Assembly: GCA_018242525.1 (NCBI GenBank)
Contig: JAFEBS010000019.1
Span: 62,001 to 126,000, forward strand
Source of the DNA: Planctomycetota bacterium
GTDB taxonomy: Bacteria > Planctomycetota > Planctomycetia > Planctomycetales > Planctomycetaceae
Direction: 5' to 3'
DNA: 64,000 nucleotides
The translations under genes were made by a program, and so were the position numbers. Below the pieces are notes generated by a model. It did no database searches. It was not told the DNA's origin and saw only the letters and a list, made by a program, of their open reading frames with translations. Below are positions 7,889-18,600 of this stretch, one piece after another. How positions within the stretch are numbered: the stretch's first letter is position 1; each line of letters opens with the position of its first letter.

Positions 7889-10351
7889 TTACACGTTGTC
7901 CCCCCCGGTGGATGTGGCGACTCGCGCCGCCGGGGCTTCCTGGCCCCACCTCCAACCCGCGATTTCCGGCAGGTCGTCGCCGTATTTGGCAACGTGCTGC
8001 TTGTGCTCAATCCGCTTGTCGCGGAGTGCCTGCTTGGCATAGGCGGCTCGCGAGGCCAGTTTCGGAACGCGGTCGATCACGTCGTTGACCAGCGAGAAGC
8101 GATCCATGTCGTTCATCACCACCATGTCGAACGGCGTGGTGGTCGAGCCTTCTTCCTTGTAGCCGCGGACATGCAGGTTCTTGTGTCCATTGCGGCGGTA
8201 CGTCAGACGGTGAATCAGCCACGGATAGCCGTGAAAGGCGAAGATGACAGGCTTGTCGATCGTGAAGATCGCGTCGTATTCCTGGTCGGACAGGCCGTGC
8301 GGGTGTTCCTTGGGTGGCTGCAGCTTCATCAGATCGACAACGTTGACGACACGGATTTTCAGATCAGGGACGTGCCTGCGCAGCAGTTCGACGGCGGCCA
8401 GAGTTTCAAGCGTGGGGACGTCGCCGCAGCAGGCCATCACGACATCCGGATCGCCCCCTTTGTCGTTCGAAGCGAATTCCCAGATGCCGATGCCAGCCGT
8501 GCAGTGCTTGATCGCTTCATCCATCGTCAGCCACTGCGGGGCCAACTGCTTGCCCGCCACGATCACGTTGACGTAGTTGCGGCTGCGGAGGCAGTGGTCG
8601 GTGACACTGAGCAGGGTGTTGGCGTCAGGGGGCAGGTACACCCGAACGACCTCGGCTTTTTTGTTGACGACATGGTCGAGGAAGCCGGGATCCTGGTGCG
8701 AAAGGCCGTTGTGGTCCTGTCGCCAGACGTGCGAGCTGAGCAGATAGTTCAGCGACGCGATCGGACGCCGCCACGGGATATGGTTGCACGTCTTCAACCA
8801 CTTCGCGTGCTGGTTGAACATCGAATCGATAATGTGAATGAACGCTTCATAGCACGAGAAGAACCCGTGCCGCCCCGTCAACAAATAGCCTTCCAGCCAG
8901 CCCTGGCATTGATGTTCGCTGAGCACTTCCATCACGCGGCCATCCGGGGACAGGTGATCGTCGTCGGACAGAATGTCCGCGACGTAGCAGCGGTTCGTCA
9001 CTTCGAGCACATCCTGCCAGCGGTTCGAGTTGTTCTCATCGGGGCTGAACACGCGGAAATTCTTCGCGTCCAGGTTCAGCTTCATTACATCACGCAGAAA
9101 CGACCCCATCAGACGCGTCGATTCGGCATCGATCGCACCGGGCTTCGTCACCTTGATGGCGTAATTGCGAAAGTCCGGCATCTTCAGATCGCGCATCAGC
9201 AGCCCGCCATTGGCGTGCGGATTATCGCTCATGCGGCGATGGCCGGTCGGAGCGATCTCGGCAATCTCGGATTTGAGTTTGCCGCTGGCGTCAAACAACT
9301 CTTCGGGCCGATAGCTCTTCATCCAATCTTCGAGAATCTTGACGTGGCCCGGCGCGTCCATGTTGCCCATCGGGACCTGGTGCGAACGCCACGAGCCCTC
9401 GGCCTTCTTGCCGTCAATCTCGGACGGGCAGGTCCAGCCTTTCGGGCTTCGGAGCACGATCATCGGCCACGCGGGACGCCCCTGGAATCCTTTGCTGCGA
9501 GCCTCCGCCCAGATGCGTTTGATCTCGGCCGTCGCCTCGTCGAGTGCCACGGCCATCTGCTGGTGCATTAGTTCCGGCACATGCCCTTCGACGAAATACG
9601 GCTTGTATCCATAGCCCTCAAACAACTTTTGCAATTCGTCTTTAGGAATGCGTGCCAGAAAGCAGGGATTGGCGATCTTATAGCCGTTCAAATGCAGGAT
9701 CGGCAGCACGGCTCCATCGCGCACTGGATTGAGAAACTTGTTGGAATGCCATCCGGTCGCGAGAGGACCGGTCTCGGCTTCACCGTCACCGACGACACAG
9801 GTAACGATCAAATCCGGATTGTCGAACGCCGCTCCGAATGCATGCGACAAGGCGTAACCCAGCTCGCCCCCTTCATGAATCGATCCCGGCGTCTCGGGCG
9901 CGACGTGGCTGGGAATGCCGCCGGGAAAGCTGAACTGAGTGAACAGCCGCTTCATCCCTTCCTCGTCCTGACCGATGTTCGGAAAGACCTCGCTGTACGT
10001 TCCTTCGAGATACGCATGCGCCACCAGCGCCGGCCCGCCGTGCCCCGGCCCGATGATGTAAATCATGTTCAGGTCGTCACGCTTGATGACCCGGTTCAGG
10101 TGCACGTACATGAAATTCAAACCCGGTGTCGTTCCCCAGTGTCCGACCAGTCGTGGTTTAACGTGCTCACGCTTGAGCGTTTTCTTCAACAGTGGATTGT
10201 CGAACAGATAGATCTGCCCAACCGACAGGTAGTTGGAAGCTCGCCAGTAAGCGTCGATCTTGCGAAGTTCTTCGGCGGAGAGCGGTCCATCGGCTGAAGG
10301 CGAACCATTTGTTGCTGACTTTTGTTTTGCTTTGGAGGTTCCAGTTGCCAT
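7889..10351 (-). CDS. xfp: Xylulose-5-phosphate/fructose-6-phosphate phosphoketolase
   Basis: An 820-aa thiamine-diphosphate enzyme that splits xylulose 5-phosphate (or fructose 6-phosphate) with phosphate into acetyl phosphate and glyceraldehyde 3-phosphate (or erythrose 4-phosphate). Full length for the family (about 790-830). Diagnostic stretches include [18 protein letters not shown], the [19 protein letters not shown] region, the cofactor motif [18 protein letters not shown] and [20 protein letters not shown]. The first 30 residues are a Lys/Ser-rich extension. It lies between ppk2 (63 bp upstream) and ackA (46 bp downstream), so the two enzymes of the phosphoketolase-acetate kinase bypass are together. 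A 582-codon plus-strand frame antisense to it is a shadow. Confidence 0.97.
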   Translation of the reverse strand: MATGTSKAKQKSATNGSPSADGPLSAEELRKIDAYWRASNYLSVGQIYLFDNPLLKKTLKREHVKPRLVGHWGTTPGLNFMYVHLNRVIKRDDLNMIYIIGPGHGGPALVAHAYLEGTYSEVFPNIGQDEEGMKRLFTQFSFPGGIPSHVAPETPGSIHEGGELGYALSHAFGAAFDNPDLIVTCVVGDGEAETGPLATGWHSNKFLNPVRDGAVLPILHLNGYKIANPCFLARIPKDELQKLFEGYGYKPYFVEGHVPELMHQQMAVALDEATAEIKRIWAEARSKGFQGRPAWPMIVLRSPKGWTCPSEIDGKKAEGSWRSHQVPMGNMDAPGHVKILEDWMKSYRPEELFDASGKLKSEIAEIAPTGHRRMSDNPHANGGLLMRDLKMPDFRNYAIKVTKPGAIDAESTRLMGSFLRDVMKLNLDAKNFRVFSPDENNSNRWQDVLEVTNRCYVADILSDDDHLSPDGRVMEVLSEHQCQGWLEGYLLTGRHGFFSCYEAFIHIIDSMFNQHAKWLKTCNHIPWRRPIASLNYLLSSHVWRQDHNGLSHQDPGFLDHVVNKKAEVVRVYLPPDANTLLSVTDHCLRSRNYVNVIVAGKQLAPQWLTMDEAIKHCTAGIGIWEFASNDKGGDPDVVMACCGDVPTLETLAAVELLRRHVPDLKIRVVNVVDLMKLQPPKEHPHGLSDQEYDAIFTIDKPVIFAFHGYPWLIHRLTYRRNGHKNLHVRGYKEEGSTTTPFDMVVMNDMDRFSLVNDVIDRVPKLASRAAYAKQALRDKRIEHKQHVAKYGDDLPEIAGWRWGQEAPAARVATSTGGDNV

Positions 10352-10414
10352 TCTAAATTCCTTGTACGTTTCTGTTCGAGACTTGTCTCTCCACCCCTTT
10401 GTTCGCCGAAGTCA

Positions 10415-11320
10415 TTACTGAGTTTCCAAAAGCGTGTTCCGAACTTCGGCCAGCTCCTTTTGCCTGGCCGCATCCACGGTGGGGAAGTGCAGATCGAGCG
10501 ATGCGAGCGCGTCAATCACTGCAGCGGCAACGACGATCCGTGTGAACCATTTGTTGTCCGCCGGAACCACATACCAGGGCGAAGTCTTTGTTGCCGTGTG
10601 GCGAATCGTGGCCTCATAGGCGTTCATGTAGTCTCCCCACAACTCGCGTTCCCGGGCGTCCGCATTCGAGAACTTCCAGTGTTTCTCCGGTTCGTCCAAC
10701 CGGCTGACGAACCGCTTGAGCTGCTCTTTTTTTGATACGTGCAGGAAAAACTTTCGCACGATGATACCGTTATGCTCAAGGTACTTCTCAAAATTGCAGA
10801 TGTCGTCGAACCTGTCGTCCCAGATGTGCTTCGTGACGAGTCTTGCCGGCAGCTTCTGTCCAGCGAGGTATTCGGGATGCACTCGAACGGCGAGCGTTTC
10901 CTCGTAATAGGATCGATTGAAGATGCCGATCCGCCCCCGCTCCGGCAGGCACTTCATGCAGCGCCAGAGGTAATCGTGATCGAGATCCTCGCTTGATGGA
11001 GACTTGAACGAATAGACCTGGCATCCCTGCGGATTGATCCCCGACATGACATGCTTGATCGCGCCATCTTTACCCGCGGCGTCCATCGCCTGGAAGATCA
11101 GCAATACCGACCAGCGATCCTGGGCATACAGCATTTCCTGCAGTTCCGCGAGCGCATTAATTCCCTCTTGCAGGGCCTGCTTCGCCTGAGGCTTCTGTTC
11201 CTCGCCAAGCCAGGCCGTGTCGCCAGGGTCGACGTCCTTGAGCCGGAATTTCTTTCCATCCGTGACGCAGTAGTGGTTCGCCAGGCGATGGGCTCGCTCC
11301 TGCAATTCAGATTTCTTCAT
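10415..11320 (-). CDS. ppk2: Polyphosphate kinase 2 family protein (polyphosphate:nucleotide phosphotransferase)
   Basis: This 301-aa protein is a PPK2-fold kinase, most like the TIGR03709 group. Residues 76-90 (IFQAMDAAGKDGAIK) carry the unusual Walker A loop, with GKDG at 83-86; residues 133-141 (IFNRSYYEE) hold the Walker B/lid start. PPK2 enzymes move phosphate between polyphosphate and nucleoside mono- or diphosphates; the NRSYYEE form is closer to class III (AMP/ADP-using) than to the DRSWYNR form of class I. This class assignment is inference. It is the second gene of the operon with xfp and ackA, suggesting that ATP from acetate kinase and stored polyphosphate are balanced together. 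It is cytoplasmic, with no signal peptide. Confidence 0.92.
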   Translation of the reverse strand: MKKSELQERAHRLANHYCVTDGKKFRLKDVDPGDTAWLGEEQKPQAKQALQEGINALAELQEMLYAQDRWSVLLIFQAMDAAGKDGAIKHVMSGINPQGCQVYSFKSPSSEDLDHDYLWRCMKCLPERGRIGIFNRSYYEETLAVRVHPEYLAGQKLPARLVTKHIWDDRFDDICNFEKYLEHNGIIVRKFFLHVSKKEQLKRFVSRLDEPEKHWKFSNADARERELWGDYMNAYEATIRHTATKTSPWYVVPADNKWFTRIVVAAAVIDALASLDLHFPTVDAARQKELAEVRNTLLETQ

Positions 11321-11368
11321 CCTGTTACTTTCGTTACCGTCCCCGAAGGATCAGGGGCGAGTTCATGT

Positions 11369-12016
11369 TCAAAGAGTGATGCCGTTTTTCTTCGCAAATG
11401 CCTGACGGGTCTCTTCGCCAACGAAGTAGAACGTTTTCCCCTGCCATTCGAGCGTGGCGGCCGCCGCGTATTTGGGGAACCGGATGTAGGCGATGGGATC
11501 TTCGACCATGTGCGCTTTCAGATAGAATTCATTCTTGTGCAGCGACAGGTACGTTTTCACGAATTCCACGATTCGGTCGTCGATCCAGCGAGCGGTTGCT
11601 TCCGCATCCGGGGCTTCCAGTGGAAACTCTGTGCGGGCGTGCGACTCGAACTTCATCAGTATTGGCAGAATGTGGAGGTCATAATCCAGCACCAGGTGAC
11701 GAACGTCATAGTCCGTCGAAACCGAGAATCGCAGCGTGATGTTTGCCAGAGGAGACTGAAACTGAAATGTCGCCTCACGCTCCGTCGGGTTCACCGACGG
11801 TGTGACCTGGACCTTGTCTCCAAATTTCCTGGCCAGCGCCTCCAACCGGGGCCGCCAGATTTCACTCAATTGCTCGCACGCTTTCGGGAACAACTCCAAC
11901 CGTTCCTGCTTCCCTTTGAATTCCTCGACCTGATGCGTCTGAAACTCCTTGATTTGTTTCTCTGACGCTGAAAACTCGGCATCGATGCGGCTCATCAAAC
12001 TCGTCACGTCGGTCAT
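11369..12016 (-). CDS. Conserved-looking 215-aa protein with a cysteine-less YHS-like C-terminus
   Basis: First gene of the operon that continues with ppk2 (48 bp downstream), xfp and ackA. I do not recognise a characterised family. Residues 1-55 are helical and charged (possible coiled coil); the middle is a mixed alpha/beta segment. The last 45 residues (EDPIAYIRFPKYAAAATLEW then GKTFYFVGEETRQAFAKK) follow the YHS-domain pattern, in which a DPVC start is followed by a GKTYYFCS strand, but the cysteines are replaced, so metal binding is doubtful. No signal peptide. Its fixed place ahead of three central-energy genes hints at a role linked to polyphosphate or acetyl phosphate, but nothing in the sequence proves this. 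Confidence 0.7.
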   Translation of the reverse strand: MTDVTSLMSRIDAEFSASEKQIKEFQTHQVEEFKGKQERLELFPKACEQLSEIWRPRLEALARKFGDKVQVTPSVNPTEREATFQFQSPLANITLRFSVSTDYDVRHLVLDYDLHILPILMKFESHARTEFPLEAPDAEATARWIDDRIVEFVKTYLSLHKNEFYLKAHMVEDPIAYIRFPKYAAAATLEWQGKTFYFVGEETRQAFAKKNGITL

Positions 12017-12436
12017 CGTTCAATTCCTTGCGGGTGGTTTGGTTTCGGCCAGTCGATCGGGTTTCTTCCAGTTGCAGACGTCCTGATGAGCAGATTCTGA
12101 ATCGACCTTCACATAAATCGAGAAAGCATTTTGCGTACCCAACGGGGTTGCTCAACCAGCGATGATGTCATTGGCAATGATGGCGAGGTCCGTCGCCGCC
12201 ATCGCGGCGTGTTGCGCCCTTTGTTTGACGGAATGCGTCCTGGCGAGGCCATTCAATAACAGCCCATCGTCGAAGAGTCACAGGGTCGGGCCGGATTCCG
12301 ATTTGCCTGGCCAATTGACCCACAGGTGGAATGACATTTGCGAAACTTCTTTCCAAAATCAATCATAAATGGCAGCGATTCGGCGGACGCATTCCGAATG
12401 CCATCAAAGGACCATCCAATTTCAGGAGACGATCAA
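12017..12436. other. Divergent intergenic region
   Basis: These 420 bases separate the minus-strand energy operon from the plus-strand SnoaL-like gene and should contain both promoters. A 68-codon frame at 12162-12368 has a hydrophobic start but no ribosome-binding site or family resemblance, so I do not call it. AGGAGA at 12424-12429 is the ribosome-binding site of the next gene. I see no strong palindrome. Confidence 0.4.
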
Positions 12437-13393
12437 ATGCGTAGACAGCTCGTGATGCCGATCTGTTCCGGGATCCTGATCGCAATCGCCTGCTCCTACT
12501 TCGCGCTGCCACGGTTGGCGAAATCGCAGGAAGCTCCGGCAAACAAGGCCACGATTGAATTGAAGGACATCGATGCGATCAAACTGCTGGCGGTCTCCTT
12601 CGAGAAGGCCTACAACGCGGCCAATGCCAGGGAGATTGCGTCCCAGTTCACGGAGAACGCAGAGGTCGTCGATGAAGACGGAGACGTCATCGAGGGGCGA
12701 GCACGAATCGAAGCTCGGTTTGCTGAATTGTTCCAGGAATACCCCAAGGCACACATTGCCATTGAAGTGACGTCGGTGCGGCAACTCGGCCCGGACCTTG
12801 CCATGGAATACGGACTGAGTATGACCACACTCACTCCGGACAAACCAGTTTCGCGAAGTCCGTACACGCTGGTCCATGTGAAGCGAGACGGAAAATGGCA
12901 GGTTGCCAGTTTGCGTGACTTCCCTGAAGAGGCTCCGGATACGACAGCGTCCGATCAGCTGCAATCGTTGAAATGGCTGGTCGGGCATTGGGTCGATGAA
13001 AGCTCGGACGGGCGCGTCGAGACGAAGTGCCAATGGTCCGCGGATGGCAACTATCTGTTGCAGGACTACAACGTGAGAACGCGGCGCGGCGAGATGCACG
13101 GGACCCAGCGGATTGCATGGGATCCACTGCGACATGTAATCCGGTCGTGGGCTTTCGATGACAGCGGTGCGTTCACGGAAGCGACCTGGACATCGGTCGA
13201 AAATGCCTGGATTCTGAAAGTCGAGGGAGTGACTCCTGACGGACGTGGTGCCTCGGCAACTCGAACCGTGACGCCAATCAATGACGATTCCTACCAGATC
13301 GATTCGACAAACGTTGTCGTCGGCAACGAATTATTGCCAGATACATCGGTGCGAGTTGTTCGCCAACCTCCAACTCCATCGTTGCAACCGTGA
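12437..13393 (+). CDS. Exported SnoaL-like (DUF4440/SgcJ-type) protein
   Basis: A 318-aa protein with an N-terminal signal peptide (MRRQLVMPICSGILIAIACS, cleavage probably near residue 31). Residues about 45-165 match the SgcJ/EcaC-type SnoaL-like fold: LLAVSFEKAYNAANAREIAS, then FTENAEVVDEDGDVIEGRARI and DGKWQVASLRD are characteristic. Residues about 180-310 form a second beta-rich domain (LKWLVGHWVDESSDG, IAWDPLRHVIRSWAFDDSG) of the DUF1579-like, lipocalin-shaped type. Such proteins are common in planctomycetes; the ligand is unknown. The start is fixed by AGGAGA eight bases upstream. It stands alone, followed by a hairpin. Confidence 0.82.
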   Translation: MRRQLVMPICSGILIAIACSYFALPRLAKSQEAPANKATIELKDIDAIKLLAVSFEKAYNAANAREIASQFTENAEVVDEDGDVIEGRARIEARFAELFQEYPKAHIAIEVTSVRQLGPDLAMEYGLSMTTLTPDKPVSRSPYTLVHVKRDGKWQVASLRDFPEEAPDTTASDQLQSLKWLVGHWVDESSDGRVETKCQWSADGNYLLQDYNVRTRRGEMHGTQRIAWDPLRHVIRSWAFDDSGAFTEATWTSVENAWILKVEGVTPDGRGASATRTVTPINDDSYQIDSTNVVVGNELLPDTSVRVVRQPPTPSLQP

Positions 13394-13394
13394 T

Positions 13395-13428
13395 CTTGAC
13401 GGCCAGCGCGTTTAGCGTCGGCCTCAAG
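13395..13428. terminator. Hairpin after the SnoaL-like gene (terminator or REP)
   Basis: Starting two bases after the stop codon, CTTGA-C-GGCC-AG-CGC pairs with GCG-TC-GGCC-TCAAG around the loop TTTA. The stem is GC-rich with a bulge and no T-run, so it may be a Rho-independent-like terminator without U tract, or a copy of an interspersed repeat. Confidence 0.45.
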
Positions 13429-13496
13429 AACATCCTGATTCATTTGGCAGCGAACACTCACAGCGCATGGTATTCAATCCATCCGGAGACCTTCCG

Positions 13497-15431
13497 ATGA
13501 AGACACGACTTTGGATCACATTTGCGTTGGCATTGGTCGCAGTGGCGATCAGTTCGGCGGACTTCGCCTTCGGTCGCGGTGGACGTGGCGGTGGGGGAGG
13601 TGGTGGTGCGCGGGGCGGCGGCGGACTCGGTGGCGGTGGCACCCGTCCAGGTGGCGGGGGCGGATTTAGCGGTGGTGGAGCACGACCCGGAGGCGGGATT
13701 CCTGGTGGCGCGAGGCCATCGGTTGGAAGTTCACCGTCGTTCAGCCGTCCGGCGGGCCCGAGCACGCGGCCATCTGGACCGAGCAGTCGTCCGATCGCGG
13801 GAAGTGGTTCCCGGCCGAATATTGGTGGCGGAAATGCCGGTGGCGCTAATCGGCCTTCGCTGCAACCTGGAACCCGCCCCAACATTGGAACCGGAGGAAT
13901 CTCAGCAGGTTCCCGTCCATCCACATTGCCAGGGACTCGACCAGGCGGAATCGGTTCAGGTCAGGGGATCGGGCCGGGGTCCGGAGTTGCGAATCGACCC
14001 GGCGCGGGACAAGGGATCAATAATCGTCCGGGTATTTCACAGTTGCCATCTGGATCGCCAGGGGGAGGACAGGGGATCGCGAATCGCCCTGGCATTTCGC
14101 AGCCGGGTCGTCTGCCGGGATTGGGACAAGAAGGAATCGGCTCACGCCTGCCGAATCAAGGGGCGCGCGTGCAAGACCGCATGGCGGACCGGCCGCAGTC
14201 GCTGGAAGACCGTCGAGCCAACTTGAGTGACCGGATGTCATCGGGCCGGGAGAATTGGCAGCAGAATCGAGGTGATCGTCAGGAGGACCGCCAGGATTGG
14301 CGAGACCAGAATCGCGAAGACTGGCAAAACTGGGCCGATGGAAAGCTTGAGAACTACGGTGACTGGTATCATGGCGGATGGCAGCCGGGAGATGGATGGA
14401 ACTACATGTGGGACAACTATCCGGTCGCGTCCGCGATCGGACTGACGGCGTGGGGCATCAATCGCATCGGCTATGGCTGGGGCTATTCGGGGTACTCAAA
14501 TCCGTACTATTCCGAGGGTGGTTCTTACGGCTACGACTATTCGCAACCGCTGGTGGTCTATTCGGACAGTGCAGCCACGTCAGGCGACGCAACCGATGCA
14601 GGTACTGCTTCATCATCATCGCAGCCGCAACCGACGGACGAGGGAATGGCCGCTTTTGACGAAGCACGCGCGGCGTTTCGGAATGGAGACTATGCCAACG
14701 CACTCATGAAGCTCGACACAACGTTAAAGACGATGCCGCGTGACACCGTCGTCCACGAGTTCCGGGGTCTTGTCCTGTTCGCTTTGAACAAATACCCCGA
14801 GTCGGCTGCCGCAATATACGCAGTCCTCGCGACGGGTCCTGGCTGGGATTGGACGACGATGATTGGTTTGTATCCGGGTGTCGACGTCTACACCGAACAA
14901 TTTCGCGTGCTGGAGGAATTTGTAAAAGCCAATCCCAAGTCGGCCGACGGTCATTTTCTGCTGGCCTACCACTACCAGACGTGCGGCCACACCAGCAACG
15001 CAGGCAGGCAATTCAAGCTGGCTCAAGCCCTGTTGCCGGACGATAAACTCCTCAAGCAATTGGTTGCAATGACGACTCCGTCCGAAGATTCAAGGAAGTC
15101 CGAGACGCCGCCGCCGCTGCCAACGGTGCCGCCGGAGAAAGTTCTCAAACCTGAGCAACTCGTTGGCACATGGAAAGCATCCAACCAGGGGGCGGCGTTC
15201 CAACTCGAACTGGCGAAAGATGGCAGTTTTGTCTGGACGTATGCACGCGGCAAACAGAAGCAGTCGGTGAAAGGTGCGTTCGCCGTCGATCAGAATAACC
15301 TTGCTCTGGAAACCGACGATGGTGGCGGCACGATGCTTGCCGAGATCGACTTCTCGGACCCGTCACAGTTCAAATTCAAAATGATCGGCGACGGCGAAAA
15401 CGAGCCGGGGTTAAGCTTTAAAAAGAGTTGA
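13497..15431 (+). CDS. Exported Gly-rich protein with TPR region and C-terminal beta domain
   Basis: A 644-aa protein. Residues 1-26 are a signal peptide (MKTRLWITFALALVAVAISS). Residues 27-235 are low-complexity Gly/Pro/Arg/Ser sequence with repeated GNRPG and SQPGR-like units, and residues 240-290 an Arg/Asp/Gln-rich stretch (RMADRPQSLEDRRANLSDR). A Tyr/Gly-rich segment follows, then TPR-like helices around 390-500 (AFDEARAAFRNGDYANALMK, KYPESAAAIYAVL). The last 100 residues (LVGTWKASNQGAAFQLELAK, DGSFVWTYARGKQKQSVKGA) form a lipocalin-like beta domain. The start is supported by GGAG upstream. It is probably periplasmic; the repetitive N-terminal half suggests an elongated or phase-separating segment. 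Function unknown. Confidence 0.8.
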   Translation: MKTRLWITFALALVAVAISSADFAFGRGGRGGGGGGGARGGGGLGGGGTRPGGGGGFSGGGARPGGGIPGGARPSVGSSPSFSRPAGPSTRPSGPSSRPIAGSGSRPNIGGGNAGGANRPSLQPGTRPNIGTGGISAGSRPSTLPGTRPGGIGSGQGIGPGSGVANRPGAGQGINNRPGISQLPSGSPGGGQGIANRPGISQPGRLPGLGQEGIGSRLPNQGARVQDRMADRPQSLEDRRANLSDRMSSGRENWQQNRGDRQEDRQDWRDQNREDWQNWADGKLENYGDWYHGGWQPGDGWNYMWDNYPVASAIGLTAWGINRIGYGWGYSGYSNPYYSEGGSYGYDYSQPLVVYSDSAATSGDATDAGTASSSSQPQPTDEGMAAFDEARAAFRNGDYANALMKLDTTLKTMPRDTVVHEFRGLVLFALNKYPESAAAIYAVLATGPGWDWTTMIGLYPGVDVYTEQFRVLEEFVKANPKSADGHFLLAYHYQTCGHTSNAGRQFKLAQALLPDDKLLKQLVAMTTPSEDSRKSETPPPLPTVPPEKVLKPEQLVGTWKASNQGAAFQLELAKDGSFVWTYARGKQKQSVKGAFAVDQNNLALETDDGGGTMLAEIDFSDPSQFKFKMIGDGENEPGLSFKKS

Positions 15432-15610
15432 CCGTCCAAAGGGCTCCAATCGAAGAGTTCAACCCGAATTGTTCAAAGGATTCCTGTTTTGTCGTAGTCT
15501 AAACTGCCAGACGGTGCCCGTTGACGGGGATGAATCTGTGATGATCGACTCTCTTGACGGAGGATCGCAGCGAAATACCCTCCATGAACAACTCATGCGT
15601 TGGAGAGCGA

Positions 15611-18600
15611 ATGACATTACGAACGATGACGCCCCTCGTGTGGGTGCTTTGCCCGCTGCTGCTCTGTGGTGCAGAGACGCCGCCATCCACTGAAACTGTG
15701 CCGCCAGCCTGGAAGACGTTCGCGGCTGCGACGAATCCGGTCCATTCCGTCCAATGGACTCCGGACGAACGCCATGTGATTGCGACCAGCTTCGACGGTT
15801 GGTGCCGCGTCTGGTCGGTCGAAACCGGGCGCGTTGTGAAAGAGTTTCGTGTTGACGGTGCGCTCGCGGTGATGATGCCTGACGGCGCACACGTTGTGAT
15901 TGCGAGCAACATCAGGAACCAATTGACGCTGTATCAATGGTCGACCGGCAACGTCATCCGGCAGTTCGCCAAACCACGCGACACCGAACTCCGCAGCCTG
16001 AGCGTCAGCACCAGGGGTGATCGGATCGCCTCCGGCGAAGAGAAGACTGGATCCTGCACCGTTTGGGATGTGGCGACGGGGAAGGTCTTACAGTCGTTTA
16101 CAGGGCATACGGGGGCGGTGAACGCCGTCTGTTTCACTCCCGATGGGCGCCACCTCGTGACTGGAGGAAACGACAAGCTGCGCATTTTGTGGGACATCGA
16201 CACCGGCAAGGAGTCCGCCCGGTGGTCGACACCCGAGTTCTTCGTTTCGTGTCTCGACATCTCGTCCGATGGTCGTTACCTCGTGGAGTCGGGCGGGAGC
16301 AATGCCGCTGTCGTCCGTGAACTGGTCACGCAGAAGGTGGTCCAGACGCTGCGCGGGCACGAGGCTGGCTGGATCATGTGTTGCCGGTTCCTCAAAGACT
16401 CGCCGCTGATCGCCACATCGTGTTCCGACAAGACCGTCCGCGTGTGGGACGTCGGTGACGGTCGCGATTTGCTCGCGATTCGCGGCCTCAAACACTACCA
16501 ATTCGGCCTGTCATTCTCGCCCAGTGGAACGCTGCTGGCCGCAGGCTCGGGGGGCGACCAGCGCGACGGGAAGTGGTGGGTCGGCGAGGATTTCTGTGTC
16601 AGATTGTGGAAGTTGCCGAAGACAATCTGGAGGCGTCGCACAGGTCCGATCACGGTGGCCGTCCTCGGATTCGAGACCACAGGCACATCACCGGCACAGG
16701 CACGTCTGCGGGAAACTCTGGTCGATGGTCTGGTGCAAACACTGTCGAGTCGGCCCGAACTTCGCCTGGTCGAACGCAACAGCGCCGCGTTTCTGCGGGC
16801 CGAGCAGGGGCTGAGATCCGGCTTCACGAAAGAGACCGCTCCACTGGCAAATATCGAAGCGGCCGAACTGCTCCTCAGCGGAACGCTTGGTGAAACGAAC
16901 GGGCGAGTGGACATGACCGTACGAATGCACGTGGTCGGCCGTGCCGAGCCGATCGCTCAGTGGAGCGTGGCTGGAACGACTGACAAGCTCGACGATCTGC
17001 GATCCAGGGTGATCGATCACATCGCTCAGGAACTGGAGTTTCAACCGGTTGCCGCTGGTCAAACTGCGACGGCACCAACAATGGCACGGCTTGCCGTGTT
17101 GCCGTTCCGAAATCAAACGGGCGATCCCAAACGCGACGATTGGGCCGAAGGGTTGGCCGACCTGTTGACCGTGGAACTCGGCCAGTTGGACACCATCACC
17201 CTGGTGGAACGGCAAGCCCTGCAGGCTGTGCTGCAAGAGCAACATCTGCAGGCCGCCCAATTGACGGATCCGGCGACGGCGATCCGGCTCGGACTACTGG
17301 CAGGTGCCGATTGGGTGCTCGTTGGCTCATTGTCCGGCGAGGGGGAAAACCTCAAGATGTCGGTCCGAGTCGTCGATGTCGCGACCAGCCGCATCCTGAC
17401 CGGGCGCGAGCAAGCCGTCACCGTCGAACAAGTCGACCAGGGGTTGGCAAAATTGATCGCGGGCTTGCAGCACGATCTGTTTCCCAACTCGCTTCCACCT
17501 GCGGCGAAACCGAAGTCGACAACGCCTGTGATCTCCACGCATTCGCTGGAGTACGCCTCGTTGATGGCCCGCGCGCGGCGATTGCTCGTCGAAAAGAAGA
17601 CGACTGAGGCGGCGACGGCTTACGAGCAGGCTTTGTTGCTTCAAGAGTCCTCTGTTGAAGCCCGGCTGGAGTTGCTGCGTTGCCGTACGGAACTCAAGCA
17701 ATGGGAACCGTTGCTGGAGGTCGCGCATTCGTTGCGCGATCAGCCGGGCTACAAGACCATGGCTGCTTACGTGAGGTACGAAGTCGCCCGCGCGGAAATC
17801 GACGCGCTCGCGCGCTTGAAACGGGCCGAGGAAATCCGCCGGCGCGGTTCCGATTGGGAGCGAGAATGCGAACCTTTCAAGGCCGATATCGCCATAGCCT
17901 GGAAGCGAGCGGCAGGCATCCGCGAAGTCGAAACAGCGGGCAGCGTCCAATTCGCGACCGAGGTCCACAAGCACGGTCACCGGTCTGAACCTTTGCGGAA
18001 GTTGTACGCCGATGCATTCCTGCGCCTGCGCAAGGGATCGGTGGACAAACAATTGGCGGCTTGCCAGGACGTGGTCGCGGTCGTGGATCACGTGCTGAAG
18101 GTCTGCGCCGACAAACGGGACGCGGATGTCCAACGATGGGCGAGAACCCTCATCCCCAATGGCATTGAGATGGTGACCTATTACGAGATCACGGGCGGGG
18201 AGCAGATGCCATTCCTGACCGTCGATCAGAAGATTGAGCGACTGGAACGCGCCCGGCAGGTATTTGGCTGGATGCCGACGGTACAGTACGAGATTCTCGC
18301 CAAGTTGTCCTGTGAACAGCGTTTGTCAGGCCGATACGACGCGGCGTCCGAATCCTATCTCAAGCTGGCCCGCGCTCCGTTTCCCGAGCCAGATCGACTG
18401 CCTGCAGAGCTCGACCATTCGGAGCGGGAACCGACGACCATTCTGGATCGTCGGATCAACGGTTGGGCGGGATGGGCACTGATGCGCGCCAAGGCGGCAC
18501 CGGAATCAACCCGCAGTGCGCTGGAAACCGCGCTGGTGGAGATCGGTGTGGTTCACGAACGCGGCCCCGAATTGATCGCCGCCGCCAACGAAGCCAACGT

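Noticed and set aside
7823..9571. 582-codon plus-strand frame
   Set aside because: Antisense to phosphoketolase, which is full length with all motifs; the plus-strand protein has no recognisable domain.
12162..12368. Possible 68-aa exported peptide
   Set aside because: No ribosome-binding site, no family resemblance, and it lies within a divergent promoter region.
13570..13950. Gly-rich tandem repeats looking like a CRISPR or minisatellite
   Set aside because: They are irregular codons for GG/GP-rich protein sequence without fixed spacers or direct repeats.
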